Under the pieces are notes generated by a model. That model did no database searches and was not told the DNA's origin. It saw only the letters and a list, made by a program, of their open reading frames with translations. A stretch of 64,000 nucleotides of DNA. Origin: Methylophilus sp. DW102. GTDB lineage: Bacteria; Pseudomonadota; Gammaproteobacteria; Burkholderiales; Methylophilaceae. The number at the start of each line of letters is the position of its first letter. Positions within the stretch are counted from its first letter, which is position 1. The translations under genes and the position numbers were made by a program. The stretch is taken from positions 1,488,001 to 1,552,000 of the forward strand of contig NZ_AP029023.1 in assembly GCF_037076555.1 (NCBI RefSeq). The letters run 5' to 3'. Positions 28,977-38,194 of this stretch are shown piece by piece.

Positions 28977-30386
28977 TTAATAGGCGCTGTCTTGCCCCAC
29001 GGCGGTTAACCAAACGGTTTTTGCCACGATCAACATATCCAGACGAGGGCTCCAGTTGCGCAAGTACTCCAAATCGTAATGTACCCGCTGCTCCATTTTT
29101 TCCAAGGTGTCAGTCTCGCCACGAAAGCCGTTGACCTGTGCCCAGCCGGTAATCCCTGGCTTGACCTTATGGCGCACCATGTAGCCTTTAATCAGTTTGC
29201 GGTACTCTTCATTATGCGCCACCGCATGAGGGCGTGGCCCAACAACGCTCATGCGTCCTTGCAGCACATTAATAAACTGAGGTAACTCATCCAGTGAGGT
29301 TTTGCGCAAAAAAGCACCCAGGGGCGTGATGCGCTGGTCATTTTTAGTCGCTTGCGTCACTTTGGTGCCATCCTCAGTCACGGTCATTGAGCGGAACTTA
29401 TACACCAGAATCTCCTGGCCATCCAATCCGTAACGGCGCTGCTTGAATATCACCGGACCTGGGGAGGTGAGTTTTACCCCCGCTGCGATAATCAGCAAGA
29501 TGGGGGAGATTAATATCAGTACAATTAATGAAAACAAAATGTCTGCCGTGCGTTTAATCATGCCGTCCACCCCTGTAAACGGCGTTTCGCAAACAGAAAC
29601 CACAGGAATGCCATTCACGTCGGAAACCCGGCCCTGAATCAAATCAGTCACAAAAATATCAGGCACAAAATAAATTGAGGCGGTGGTATCTTTCAAGTCA
29701 TCCAGCAGTTTCAAAATGCGAGGATGGCTAGACATCGGCAGCGCAATATAAATAGTATGTATCTGGTGTGACTTGCAGTAGAGAGGAATATCCGTCAAGG
29801 CGCCTAAGATCTCAAAGCCATGATTCTGGGGCGCGCGCTCAGGCGCGCGATCCTCAAAAAAGCCCAATACGTTGACACGGCTATATTCATCAGCCAGTAA
29901 ATTATTGGCAACAACCAAGCCTTGTTCATTGAGGCCAATGATCACTGCGTTTTTGGCAGGCCCCTGCAAACGGATGAAGAATGGAGAAAGCTCTTTGAGT
30001 GCTGTCAGGCCCAGAATCTGCGCAATAGGTGTACCGATTAGCCATGTATAAATGATTTGAGGCGTAAATAGCGACATATAACCAGTGATTTCGGCAAAGA
30101 TCAGCACCATGCTTGCCAACAATAACCACTGAAAAATGACATCCCGCGACATTTTCCAAAAACCTAATCGTATTTTTGCGCCACTTGGAAATGTGACCGA
30201 AAACAAAAGAATTGAGGTGAAGAAGATAGAGATCGGTATACGGTCTTCAAAATAGATAAAAATTCCCCACATGAAAAAAACCATAATCAGCGGCTCGACA
30301 ATCGACTCTACAAAATAAAGCGGGCTGCGTGGGCCGGACGATAAGCCGGCAATAGTTCGAATGGGGGGTTTAACGGTCTTTTTCAT
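28977..30386 (-). CDS. Undecaprenyl-phosphate glucose phosphotransferase
   Basis: 469 residues of the polyprenyl glycosylphosphotransferase family (WcaJ type). It starts repeat-unit assembly by moving glucose-1-phosphate from UDP-glucose to undecaprenyl phosphate at the inner membrane. Four N-terminal helices (about 25-125) precede a CoA-binding-like Rossmann domain (AVIIGLNEQGLVVANNLL), a fifth helix (about 283-308), and the catalytic domain with KRTADILFSL, FKQRRYGLDGQ, YKFRSMTV and TSLDELPQFINVL. It is divergent from the rest of the EPS locus across a 219-bp AT-rich gap. Sugar specificity (glucose) is inferred from the family. Confidence 0.9.
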   Translation of the reverse strand: MKKTVKPPIRTIAGLSSGPRSPLYFVESIVEPLIMVFFMWGIFIYFEDRIPISIFFTSILLFSVTFPSGAKIRLGFWKMSRDVIFQWLLLASMVLIFAEITGYMSLFTPQIIYTWLIGTPIAQILGLTALKELSPFFIRLQGPAKNAVIIGLNEQGLVVANNLLADEYSRVNVLGFFEDRAPERAPQNHGFEILGALTDIPLYCKSHQIHTIYIALPMSSHPRILKLLDDLKDTTASIYFVPDIFVTDLIQGRVSDVNGIPVVSVCETPFTGVDGMIKRTADILFSLIVLILISPILLIIAAGVKLTSPGPVIFKQRRYGLDGQEILVYKFRSMTVTEDGTKVTQATKNDQRITPLGAFLRKTSLDELPQFINVLQGRMSVVGPRPHAVAHNEEYRKLIKGYMVRHKVKPGITGWAQVNGFRGETDTLEKMEQRVHYDLEYLRNWSPRLDMLIVAKTVWLTAVGQDSAY

Positions 30387-30605
30387 AATATTTATTTCGA
30401 CATTGCTAAACGAGTTTAACCAAATTAAGTGGATACAGCAATCTAAAGTACGGTTCGATATGAGTGGGTTACAGTCATAAAAATGATGTATTAAGGTAAT
30501 ATAATCAAGTTGAAAGAGATCACTTTATTAATTAATGTTATAGATAAAGTTAAACATTACTAGTATTAATTGTAAGTTTACAGGTTAGAATGACTATTAA
30601 ATCAT

Positions 30606-31820
30606 ATGCTTCACTTGCTTAAATTCATGTCATTTTTACAGCGATCCCACAAGTTCAAAGCAACTCAAAACGTCATTGCCATGTTGATGGCACTGTCACC
30701 TGTCTATGCCCTTTCTGACGAGTTGGACACAGTTCAATTTCGAGCCGGGCTTAACAAAGTGCATGACAACAACCTGTTCAGGCGAGCGAGTAATGAAGTG
30801 TCAGAGGAAATTACTACCACGACATTAGGCGCTAAACTGGACAAGACCTACTCTTTGCAAAGAATCGTTTTAGATTTAAACCTTGTAGACAACAAGTATA
30901 ACGTTAATGATTATTTGAATTTTACCGCTACCAATTACAGTGCTGCATGGAACTGGTCATTAACGCCTGAGATCACGGGCAGCCTCTCATCAGATCGTAC
31001 ACAGGGGTTGAACAGCTTTTCTGATATTCGAGTAACAACCCAGAGAAATATTCGTACAACAACTACGAATCAATTCAGAGTACAGTATTCACCGCATAAT
31101 GTATGGATGGCCATTTTAGGCTTTAGTCAGTTATCACTCGAAAATAGTGAAACATTTACAGCCATTTCTGATTTTGATGCCTCCGGCCTCGATTATGGTC
31201 TCATGTATTTGTTTCCTTCAGGCTCCAATGTTCGTTTGATGGGGCATAACCGGCGTGGGGAGTTTACCAAACGGCCATTGGATGCTGTCTTGGCCTTTGA
31301 TAACGGCTATGACGAAAAAGAGTATGAGTTGGAGTTGTTGTCACAAGATCCCGGTAAAGATAGACTGACTGCTAAAGTTGGTTACTTAGAGCGGGAGTAT
31401 GATAATTTTAGTATTCGAAATTATTCATCTTACATCGCAAACGTTATTTATGAGTTGCAAATAACTGGAAAGTTACGGTCTAACTTTACTTTGTCCCGAA
31501 CGCTCACGCCATTTGAGGCAAGTAACTCTACATATTCACTGTCAGATAATTTTAGTGGCAGGCTCTTTTATCAAGCGTTCGCAAAAGTCCAAGTAGGGAT
31601 TAATGCATCCTATGGTGAAAGAAGTTTTGAGGGGAGAGGACAGTTCAGCACCAGTGACAGAACAGATAAAGAGACTTCGTACGGCGCGTTTGTTCGATGG
31701 AACCCAATAAAAAATATCGGTTTTAATTTAAGTACGACTAAATCTAACCGTAATTCTACATTAGCGAATTTTGATTATGATGATACTTTAACTTCTGTTT
31801 CAGTTGATCTGAGGATCTAA
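30606..31820 (+). CDS. epsL: EpsL-type outer-membrane beta-barrel protein
   Basis: 404 residues. An N-terminal hydrophobic segment ending at about residue 38 (MLMALSPVYA-LS) looks like a long signal peptide; the rest alternates polar and aromatic residues as in a transmembrane beta-barrel and ends in the strand SVSVDLRI. These features and the location match the EpsL family (putative exopolysaccharide operon protein) first named in Methylobacillus sp. 12S. A role as outer-membrane conduit or secretin partner is inferred. No Shine-Dalgarno is obvious, so the true start could be a downstream methionine such as residue 8. Confidence 0.75.
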   Translation: MLHLLKFMSFLQRSHKFKATQNVIAMLMALSPVYALSDELDTVQFRAGLNKVHDNNLFRRASNEVSEEITTTTLGAKLDKTYSLQRIVLDLNLVDNKYNVNDYLNFTATNYSAAWNWSLTPEITGSLSSDRTQGLNSFSDIRVTTQRNIRTTTTNQFRVQYSPHNVWMAILGFSQLSLENSETFTAISDFDASGLDYGLMYLFPSGSNVRLMGHNRRGEFTKRPLDAVLAFDNGYDEKEYELELLSQDPGKDRLTAKVGYLEREYDNFSIRNYSSYIANVIYELQITGKLRSNFTLSRTLTPFEASNSTYSLSDNFSGRLFYQAFAKVQVGINASYGERSFEGRGQFSTSDRTDKETSYGAFVRWNPIKNIGFNLSTTKSNRNSTLANFDYDDTLTSVSVDLRI

Positions 31821-31993
31821 ATATTTTGTATAAATATATTAGCCTTGTTAAGGTCTAGCTAGGTTGTCATGATCACTTTACCGGAACTAAATAACATCTC
31901 ATCGAACAGTCATTAAGTGCCATAAATGAACACCCTTATTTGCTTTGAAAAAAGCCAGAATTAAAGGCTGTTTTATGAATAAACTCACTAAAC

Positions 31994-32023
31994 TTGATCG
32001 TGTTTAAAATTACTCATTATTAA
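31994..32023 (+). promoter_or_regulatory. Candidate sigma-70 promoter for the eps operon
   Basis: TTGATC and TATTAA separated by 18 bases, about 30 bases before the epsE start in a 231-bp AT-rich gap. The match is moderate and AT-richness makes chance hits likely. No GG-N10-GC sigma-54 element is present in this gap. Confidence 0.3.
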
Positions 32024-32051
32024 CATAATTCTTATTTAAGAGAACAATAGT

Positions 32052-33080
32052 ATGATCAGATACATGCGATTTTTTATCATTAGTTTGATGGTTTTGTTTA
32101 GCACAATTGCCAAAGCCGATTACACCCTTGGTGCAGGTGACTATGTCAGGATCGTTGTATATGGCGATGCTGACTTAACCAGGGAAACTCGTGTTGCTGA
32201 AGCGGGAGAGATTACCCTCCCACTGATTGGTGAGGTGTTGGTAGGCGGCATGACAACCATACAGGCTGAAAAGAAAATCGCCGAGCAGTTAAAAAAAGGC
32301 GGCTTTATTGCCAATCCTCAGGTATCGGTATTGATTTTAGAGTTTAAAAGCAAAACGGTTTCAGTATTAGGCGGCGTTTTGAAACAAGGTCGATATCCCA
32401 TTACCCATCCAACCGATGTGAAGGATTTGATAGCAGAAGCTGGTGGTTTAACTCCTGAGGCTTCTGAAATTATTACTGTTGTGCGGGCTGAAAAACGCAG
32501 TGAATATGATTTGAATGAGGTGATCGAGCGACGTAACTTAAACGTGCAAGATATTTGGTTGACCGGTGGGGAAACGATTTACATCAGCACCAGAGATGTG
32601 GCCGTCTCTGGTCAGGTAGCCAGACCAGGAAAATACGGTATTCAAGGTGGCACTCGTAAGGTGAGCGATTTCATTGCCCTTGCGGGTGGCGTCAATGAGG
32701 CTGCCGGAGAAACACTTTTCTTTACCACATCACGTTCAGGCTCAACCGTGACACAAGAGTTAAATATTGATGATCTTTTCCGTGCACCTGCCAGTGATAT
32801 GAATCGAGAGTTGGCTCCAGGTGATGTGATTTACGTTCCTAAAGCGCCGCAATTTTACATTTACGGCGAGGTACAACGTCCGGGCATGTATAAAGTGGAT
32901 AAAAACATGACCATCATGCAAGCGATCGCAAAAGCGGGTGGGTTGACGACACGGGGAACCCAGCGATCAGTGAAACTGCATCGTAAAAATAATGAGGGCA
33001 AGCTGATTAAACAGTCACCGGAACTCACTACGACTTTAATGGATGAAGATGTGTTATTCATCGAAGAAAGTTTGCTCTAA
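32052..33080 (+). CDS. epsE: Polysaccharide export outer-membrane protein, EpsE type
   Basis: 342 residues. A signal peptide (about 1-22, ending TIAKA) precedes the Poly_export domain YTLGAGDYVRIVVYGDADLT and several SLBB domains (for example around 101-150, 187-235 and 272-320). The family, related to Wza, forms the periplasmic-to-outer-membrane channel that exports the polymer. There is no lipobox cysteine at the cleavage site, unlike Wza. It begins the dense plus-strand run epsE-epsF-epsG-xrtB-epsI, spaced by 0-43 bases or overlapping. Confidence 0.92.
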   Translation: MIRYMRFFIISLMVLFSTIAKADYTLGAGDYVRIVVYGDADLTRETRVAEAGEITLPLIGEVLVGGMTTIQAEKKIAEQLKKGGFIANPQVSVLILEFKSKTVSVLGGVLKQGRYPITHPTDVKDLIAEAGGLTPEASEIITVVRAEKRSEYDLNEVIERRNLNVQDIWLTGGETIYISTRDVAVSGQVARPGKYGIQGGTRKVSDFIALAGGVNEAAGETLFFTTSRSGSTVTQELNIDDLFRAPASDMNRELAPGDVIYVPKAPQFYIYGEVQRPGMYKVDKNMTIMQAIAKAGGLTTRGTQRSVKLHRKNNEGKLIKQSPELTTTLMDEDVLFIEESLL

Positions 33081-33098
33081 GATTAATCGGAAAAATAT

Positions 33099-34448
33099 AT
33101 GAATTTAGTTCAATTTATCAGCATACTTAAAATTCGCCGTTACGTTATTTTGTTGACTGCGATCATTACAGTGGTTACAGCCGTGGCTATTAATGCAATG
33201 TTGCCGAAAAATTTTCTGGCAACCGCTAAGGTATTGCTAAATTACAAAGGGGTTGATCCCGTCACAGGAACATCCTTGCCGGCACAATTGATGCCAGGGT
33301 ATATGGGCACGCAGGCTGACATTATTCAAAGCAAAAGTGTTGCCATAGAAGTTGTAAAAAAACTCAATTTGACAGAAATTCCCAACATCAAGGCGGAGTA
33401 TCAGAAAGCGGCTAGCAAGCAGAATATAGATATTCAGGAATGGATGGCTGAGCGGCTGCTTAAAAACCTGGATGTAAAACCGTCTAGGGAAAGCAGTATT
33501 ATCTCGATTGACTATAAAGGTGTTGAACCAAACTTTGCTGCCGCGATGGCCAATGCTTTTGCAGAGTCTTATATTTCTGTCAGTCTTAGGTTGAAGATGG
33601 AGCCTGCATTAAAGGCTTCCGAATACCTGTCATCGCAAACAAAAATACTGCGTGATAATCTCCATCAAGCACAAGAGAAACTGTCTAAATACCAACAGGA
33701 TCATGGGTTAACGAGTATTCAAGAAGCTCTGGATGTCGAGACATCCAAGCTGAGAGATCTCTCTGGTCAATATTCAGTGATGCAGACTCAATCGATTGAT
33801 GCAAATTCCAGAAGAAATGATGCTGCAAAAAATATGAGTGATTCGCCGGATGTTGCGCTTAATCCTGTCATTCAGAATTTGCGTATGAGCCTTGTGACTG
33901 CAGAGGCAAAGTTGGCAGAAACCGCTCAGCGTTACAGTAAAAACCATCCAGTTTATATTGCAGCAGAAGCTGAGGTGGCAAAACTCAGAAGCCAGTTACA
34001 AACTGAAATTGATAGAACTGTCATCAGCTTAAACAACAGCGCCAACATCAATACCCAACGTTTCGGTGATGTAAAAGTACAACTTGAACGCCAAAAGCAG
34101 CGTGTGCTTGATTTAAACAGATCTCGCTCTGAGTTGACATTGTTAGAAAAAGAGGTTGATATCGCTCAAAATGCCCTTGCTTCTGTCAATAACCGATTTA
34201 GTCAAACCTTATTGGAAAGTCAATCAAACCAAGCGGATATTTCGATACTTGAAGCTGCAAGTCCGCCCTTAACGCCTAACAACCCTCGGTTACTCATTAT
34301 TGTGCCTTTCGCTGCGATCTTGGGTTCAATGTTGGGGTGCTTCTTTGCCTTGATTGCTGAGTTTTTGGATCGTCGAGTGCGTACCAAAGATGATGTCCTC
34401 GCTTGTGCAGATATCCCTGTATATGAATTTAGCATCAAGCCTGTTTAA
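33099..34448 (+). CDS. epsF: Chain-length determinant protein, EpsF type
   Basis: 449 residues. The Wzz domain begins with NLVQFISILKIRRYVILLTAIITVVTAVAINAML split as a short cytoplasmic stretch and first helix (about 15-33). A long periplasmic coiled-coil region (about 165-365) follows, then a proline-rich PLTPNNPRLLIIVPFAAILGSMLG second helix (about 393-425). It is a polysaccharide co-polymerase controlling chain length and is normally paired with a BY-kinase, here the following gene. Inner-membrane location. Confidence 0.92.
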   Translation: MNLVQFISILKIRRYVILLTAIITVVTAVAINAMLPKNFLATAKVLLNYKGVDPVTGTSLPAQLMPGYMGTQADIIQSKSVAIEVVKKLNLTEIPNIKAEYQKAASKQNIDIQEWMAERLLKNLDVKPSRESSIISIDYKGVEPNFAAAMANAFAESYISVSLRLKMEPALKASEYLSSQTKILRDNLHQAQEKLSKYQQDHGLTSIQEALDVETSKLRDLSGQYSVMQTQSIDANSRRNDAAKNMSDSPDVALNPVIQNLRMSLVTAEAKLAETAQRYSKNHPVYIAAEAEVAKLRSQLQTEIDRTVISLNNSANINTQRFGDVKVQLERQKQRVLDLNRSRSELTLLEKEVDIAQNALASVNNRFSQTLLESQSNQADISILEAASPPLTPNNPRLLIIVPFAAILGSMLGCFFALIAEFLDRRVRTKDDVLACADIPVYEFSIKPV

Positions 34449-34491
34449 TTTCTGGACAACTTACATACATCAAGCGTGAGTGATTACAAGT

Positions 34492-35358
34492 ATGAATATT
34501 ATCGAAACTGAAAAAAACACACCTCTGAAAACGGTATCGTCCAGCATAGGCCATTTATTGCTTGATATGGGTAAGATTACCGAGAAAGATGCTGAGCGCA
34601 TTTTGAAATTTCAAAAAGAAAAATCAATGCGCTTCGGCGAGGCAGCACTGGCACTGGGCTTTGTGACGATGGACGACATTAATCACGCCTTGTCATTTCA
34701 ATTTGATTACCCTTATCTTTCACAAGATAAATCTTCATTCAGTCATCAACTGGTGGCTGCATTCGATCCTTTTTCAAAGCAAGTTGAATCGTTACGCTCT
34801 TTGAGAACGCAGCTGATGTTGCGCTGGTTTGAACGGGGATTCAAGTCTCTAGTTGTTTCTTCAGCCAGAGAGTCAGATGGTGCCAGCCAATTGGCTGCCA
34901 ATCTTGCAATTGTGTTCTCACAACTTGGTGAGCGAACATTACTGATTGATGCAAACCTAAGATTGCCACAACAACATACCTTATTTAAATTGAATAACCA
35001 TCATGGCCTTTCCGACATTCTGGTCGGCCGCGCTTCTACAGACGTCATTGTCAGAATCCCCTCCTTGCTTAATTTGAGTATTCTGACAGCGGGTGCAGTG
35101 CCACCCAACCCTCAAGAGTTACTAAATAAAAATGCGCTTGACGAATTATTGGCTAGTTTTAGTCAACAATTTGACATAGTGATCATGGATACTTCCCCTA
35201 TTTTAATGTCTTCAGATGCTCAAGTGGTGGCGAAGAAAGTGGGGGGGGTCCTCATTGCGGCTGAGACCAATAAAACGGCCTTAAGTGATATTCAGTCAGC
35301 AATCGATGCCTGTCGTGAAATTGGAATTGAAGTACAAGTTGCGTTGAATGCACATTAA
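34492..35358 (+). CDS. epsG: EpsG-type tyrosine-kinase-like protein with degenerate P-loop
   Basis: 288 residues from ATG 34492. The N-terminal 75 residues (SIGHLLLDMGKITEKD..) resemble the small N-terminal domain of type II secretion ATPases, as usual in EpsG. The kinase-like domain retains the Walker A' strand LLIDANLRLP (with Asn155 for the second Asp) and Walker B IVIMDTSP (Asp233). The Walker A loop reads SSARESDGASQ, with Ala131 where a Lys or Arg is expected. No tyrosine cluster exists at the C-terminus (ends VQVALNAH). It may act without ATP hydrolysis as a partner of EpsF. The 3' end overlaps the exosortase gene by 11 bases. Confidence 0.85.
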   Translation: MNIIETEKNTPLKTVSSSIGHLLLDMGKITEKDAERILKFQKEKSMRFGEAALALGFVTMDDINHALSFQFDYPYLSQDKSSFSHQLVAAFDPFSKQVESLRSLRTQLMLRWFERGFKSLVVSSARESDGASQLAANLAIVFSQLGERTLLIDANLRLPQQHTLFKLNNHHGLSDILVGRASTDVIVRIPSLLNLSILTAGAVPPNPQELLNKNALDELLASFSQQFDIVIMDTSPILMSSDAQVVAKKVGGVLIAAETNKTALSDIQSAIDACREIGIEVQVALNAH

Positions 35359-36235
35359 TCTTCCTTTAGAACATAAGCCGAAAGTGATTGCATACAGTGC
35401 AATCTTTCTTTCTATCTTAGTGCTTTTTGTTCCTGTCTTTTATGATCTATTTCTGACCGTCTGGAATAGCGATACCCAATCACATGGACCCATCGTCCTC
35501 GGTATCGGTGTTTGGTTCTTTTATTTCAAGACAAAGCAGATACTGGATAAGCCACAGATATTCAAACCAGCCAATTTATTGGGCTGGACACTTATTGTGG
35601 CCGGTATCTGCTTATATCTGGTGGGATATTCTCAAAGTGTTTACATCATCTCGATTTTTTCACTCGTTTTTGTCTTGTGTGGATTGATCTGTATTATTTT
35701 TGGCCCGCACATCGCTTTAAAATACTGGTTTGCATTGTTTTTTTTCGTGTTTTTGATCCCTTGGCCAGCCTCGGTAATCGATGCGCTGACGCAACCGATG
35801 AAAATCGCTGTGTCTTATGCATCCGAACATCTGTTGTACGCCCTGGATTACCCGATTGCTCGCTCCGGTGTCATTTTGCAAATAGGGCAATACAAACTGC
35901 TCGTTGCAGATGCTTGTGCCGGACTTAACTCTCTGTTTACACTTGAAGCGATAGGATTGTTATATATCAATGTGATCAATCACCAAGCTTTTTGGCGTAA
36001 TGTTCTGCTGGCCGTGCTGATTGTTCCAATCTCCTTTACTTCAAATGTGCTTAGAGTTTGTACGCTAGCATTGATTACGTATCACCTCGGGGATGAAGCA
36101 GGGCAAGGCTTCCTGCATAATTTTTCAGGGATGGTCTTGTTCCTGACAGCATTGATACTCATCATTGCGGTGGATGCACTGATACAAAAGCTTGCAGAAA
36201 AATTTAATCTAAAAAGATTGCTGAGCCAAGATTGA
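35348..36235 (+). CDS. xrtB: Exosortase B
   Basis: 295 residues, eight or so membrane helices. Exosortases are inner-membrane cysteine transpeptidases that process proteins with a C-terminal PEP-CTERM tail. The catalytic residues are visible: Cys190 in VADACAGLNSL, Arg236 in SNVLRV and His257 in GFLHNFSG. The position after EpsE-EpsF-EpsG and before EpsI is the signature of the B-type (EpsH) subfamily. A matching PEP-CTERM protein is encoded at 59294-59776. Confidence 0.94.
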   Translation: MHINLPLEHKPKVIAYSAIFLSILVLFVPVFYDLFLTVWNSDTQSHGPIVLGIGVWFFYFKTKQILDKPQIFKPANLLGWTLIVAGICLYLVGYSQSVYIISIFSLVFVLCGLICIIFGPHIALKYWFALFFFVFLIPWPASVIDALTQPMKIAVSYASEHLLYALDYPIARSGVILQIGQYKLLVADACAGLNSLFTLEAIGLLYINVINHQAFWRNVLLAVLIVPISFTSNVLRVCTLALITYHLGDEAGQGFLHNFSGMVLFLTALILIIAVDALIQKLAEKFNLKRLLSQD

Positions 36236-36236
36236 T

Positions 36237-36959
36237 ATGAAGGTATTAAAAGATTTGTTTTTAAAACTACCTGATGTCAAATTAAGCCTTGCGTTAAAAA
36301 TGCTTGGATTATGTCTGCTTGCATTGCTTGTGGCGCTATCACTCAAGCCTCATCTTTATTACGCAACCCAACCAACGCAGTTTGAAACAAGCATTCCCAA
36401 ATCATTTGCCGGCTGGACTGAGGTTTTGCAATCGTCCCCACAAGTGCGAATGGTCTCTGACGAGCGTAGCCTGGAGAGCCAATTATATGATGACATGCTG
36501 ATGCGGACTTATGCGGATAAAGAGGGCCATCAGGTTATGCTCGCTTTAGCCTACGCGCATCAGCAAAGGCAAGATGTTAAGGTTCATCAGCCTGATGTAT
36601 GTTACCCGGCACAGGGGTATCAAATGCAAAAATCTCAAACCTACTCGTTTGATAGCGTTAAGTCAGGAACGCGAGTCATTGGTAAACGACAACTATATGC
36701 TAGCCAAAATCATTTGGAAGCAGTGAGCTACTGGATTCGTGTAGGAGACAGCACCTTAACATCCGGTCTGCAAATGCGGCTCAAGATTATTCATGACGGA
36801 TTAGTTCACAGGCGCTATGACGATGGGATACTGGTAAGAGTATCAAGCGCAATTGCAGATGATTCTGCACTTAATCAAGTTTATGGGTTGCATGAGAAAT
36901 TTCTCAAAGACCTGGTTGATGCAATGTCAGCTTCTGAGCCAAAGCTTCTGGTGCCTTAA
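36237..36959 (+). CDS. epsI: EpsI family exosortase-associated protein
   Basis: 240 residues with one N-terminal membrane helix (about 19-37) and a periplasmic domain carrying the conserved HQPDVCYPAQGY motif (about 118-129), including the cysteine typical of EpsI. In many genomes the domain is fused to exosortase; here it is separate and starts one base after xrtB. Function is unproven; it is thought to assist exosortase or polymer processing. Confidence 0.88.
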   Translation: MKVLKDLFLKLPDVKLSLALKMLGLCLLALLVALSLKPHLYYATQPTQFETSIPKSFAGWTEVLQSSPQVRMVSDERSLESQLYDDMLMRTYADKEGHQVMLALAYAHQQRQDVKVHQPDVCYPAQGYQMQKSQTYSFDSVKSGTRVIGKRQLYASQNHLEAVSYWIRVGDSTLTSGLQMRLKIIHDGLVHRRYDDGILVRVSSAIADDSALNQVYGLHEKFLKDLVDAMSASEPKLLVP

Positions 36960-37007
36960 GCTTGTACAGCCTGCCACAAGATTTATTTAGTATTAGAGAA
37001 TGATGTT

Positions 37008-38174
37008 ATGAAAATTTGTATTGCTGGTACCGGATATGTTGGCTTGTCTTTAGCCACATTATTATCTCAAACACACGAAGTCGTTGCGCTCGACGTGGTT
37101 GCGGAAAAGGTTGCATTGATTAATAACCGTCAATCGCCGATTTCAGACAAGGAAATCGAATCTTTTTTTGCCAGCAAGACCCTTAACCTGACCGCAACAC
37201 TCGACAAACAAGCGGCCTACAAAGACGCAAAATATGTCATTGTCGCCACGCCCACCGATTATGACCCGGAAACCAACTACTTTAATACCAGCTCGGTAGA
37301 CCAGGTTCTGGCTGATGTTACCGCCATGGCACCCGAGGCGATCATCGTTATCAAATCCACTATCCCCGTGGGCTTTACAAAGCTAGCCAGAGAAAAGCAT
37401 CAAAACCAAAATATTATTTTTTCCCCGGAGTTTTTGCGCGAAGGCAAAGCACTCTACGATAATCTGTATCCATCAAGAATTATTGTGGGTGACAGGACTG
37501 AAGATGCCGCGGCATTCGCAGAATTGTTAAAAGCGGCCTGTCTCAAGCCAGATGTTCAGGTATTGCTCACTGACAGTACAGAAGCAGAAGCCATTAAGCT
37601 ATTCTCTAATACTTACCTCGCGATGCGGGTGGCTTATTTCAATGAGTTAGACAGCTATGCCATTAAATATGGACTCAACACCAAAGAGATCATTGACGGC
37701 GTATGTCTCGACCCCCGGATTGGCAACCACTATAACAACCCTTCGTTTGGCTATGGCGGCTACTGTCTGCCTAAAGATACCAAACAACTGCTGGCCAACT
37801 ATGAGTCTGTTCCGCAAAACCTCATTAATGCCATCGTACAATCCAACACTACGCGCAAAGACTTTGTAGCAGATACCATTATCAAGCTCCAACCCAAAAC
37901 GGTAGGCGTGTTCCGGCTCATCATGAAGGCCGGATCAGACAACTTCCGCGCCTCTAGTATTCAAGGCATCATGAAGCGCATCAAAGCCAAGGGCATTGAA
38001 GTCGTCGTCTTTGAGCCAGAGCTGAAAGAATCACTGTTCTTCAACTCAAAAGTCATCAATGACCTCAACGAGTTTAAGCAAATCTCGGATGTGATTATCA
38101 GTAACCGTATGACCAGTGAGCTTGGCGACGTAAAAGATAAAGTCTTCACCCGAGATCTGTTTGGTAACGATTAG
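37008..38174 (+). CDS. ugd: UDP-glucose 6-dehydrogenase
   Basis: 388 residues, the same length as E. coli Ugd and strikingly similar to it as I recall that sequence (for example [21 protein letters not shown] and the catalytic [14 protein letters not shown] with Cys253). It oxidises UDP-glucose twice with NAD to UDP-glucuronate. The N-terminal Rossmann motif is [10 protein letters not shown]. It provides glucuronic acid for the polymer. The short enteric type differs from the roughly 440-residue form common in betaproteobacteria, suggesting acquisition with the locus. Confidence 0.95.
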   Translation: MKICIAGTGYVGLSLATLLSQTHEVVALDVVAEKVALINNRQSPISDKEIESFFASKTLNLTATLDKQAAYKDAKYVIVATPTDYDPETNYFNTSSVDQVLADVTAMAPEAIIVIKSTIPVGFTKLAREKHQNQNIIFSPEFLREGKALYDNLYPSRIIVGDRTEDAAAFAELLKAACLKPDVQVLLTDSTEAEAIKLFSNTYLAMRVAYFNELDSYAIKYGLNTKEIIDGVCLDPRIGNHYNNPSFGYGGYCLPKDTKQLLANYESVPQNLINAIVQSNTTRKDFVADTIIKLQPKTVGVFRLIMKAGSDNFRASSIQGIMKRIKAKGIEVVVFEPELKESLFFNSKVINDLNEFKQISDVIISNRMTSELGDVKDKVFTRDLFGND

Positions 38175-38194
38175 ATCATCTTCCGTTCATTTTT

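Noticed and set aside
30387..30605. Sigma-54 element in the divergent gap before epsL
   Set aside because: No GG-N10-GC spacing on either strand; only AT-rich sequence seen.
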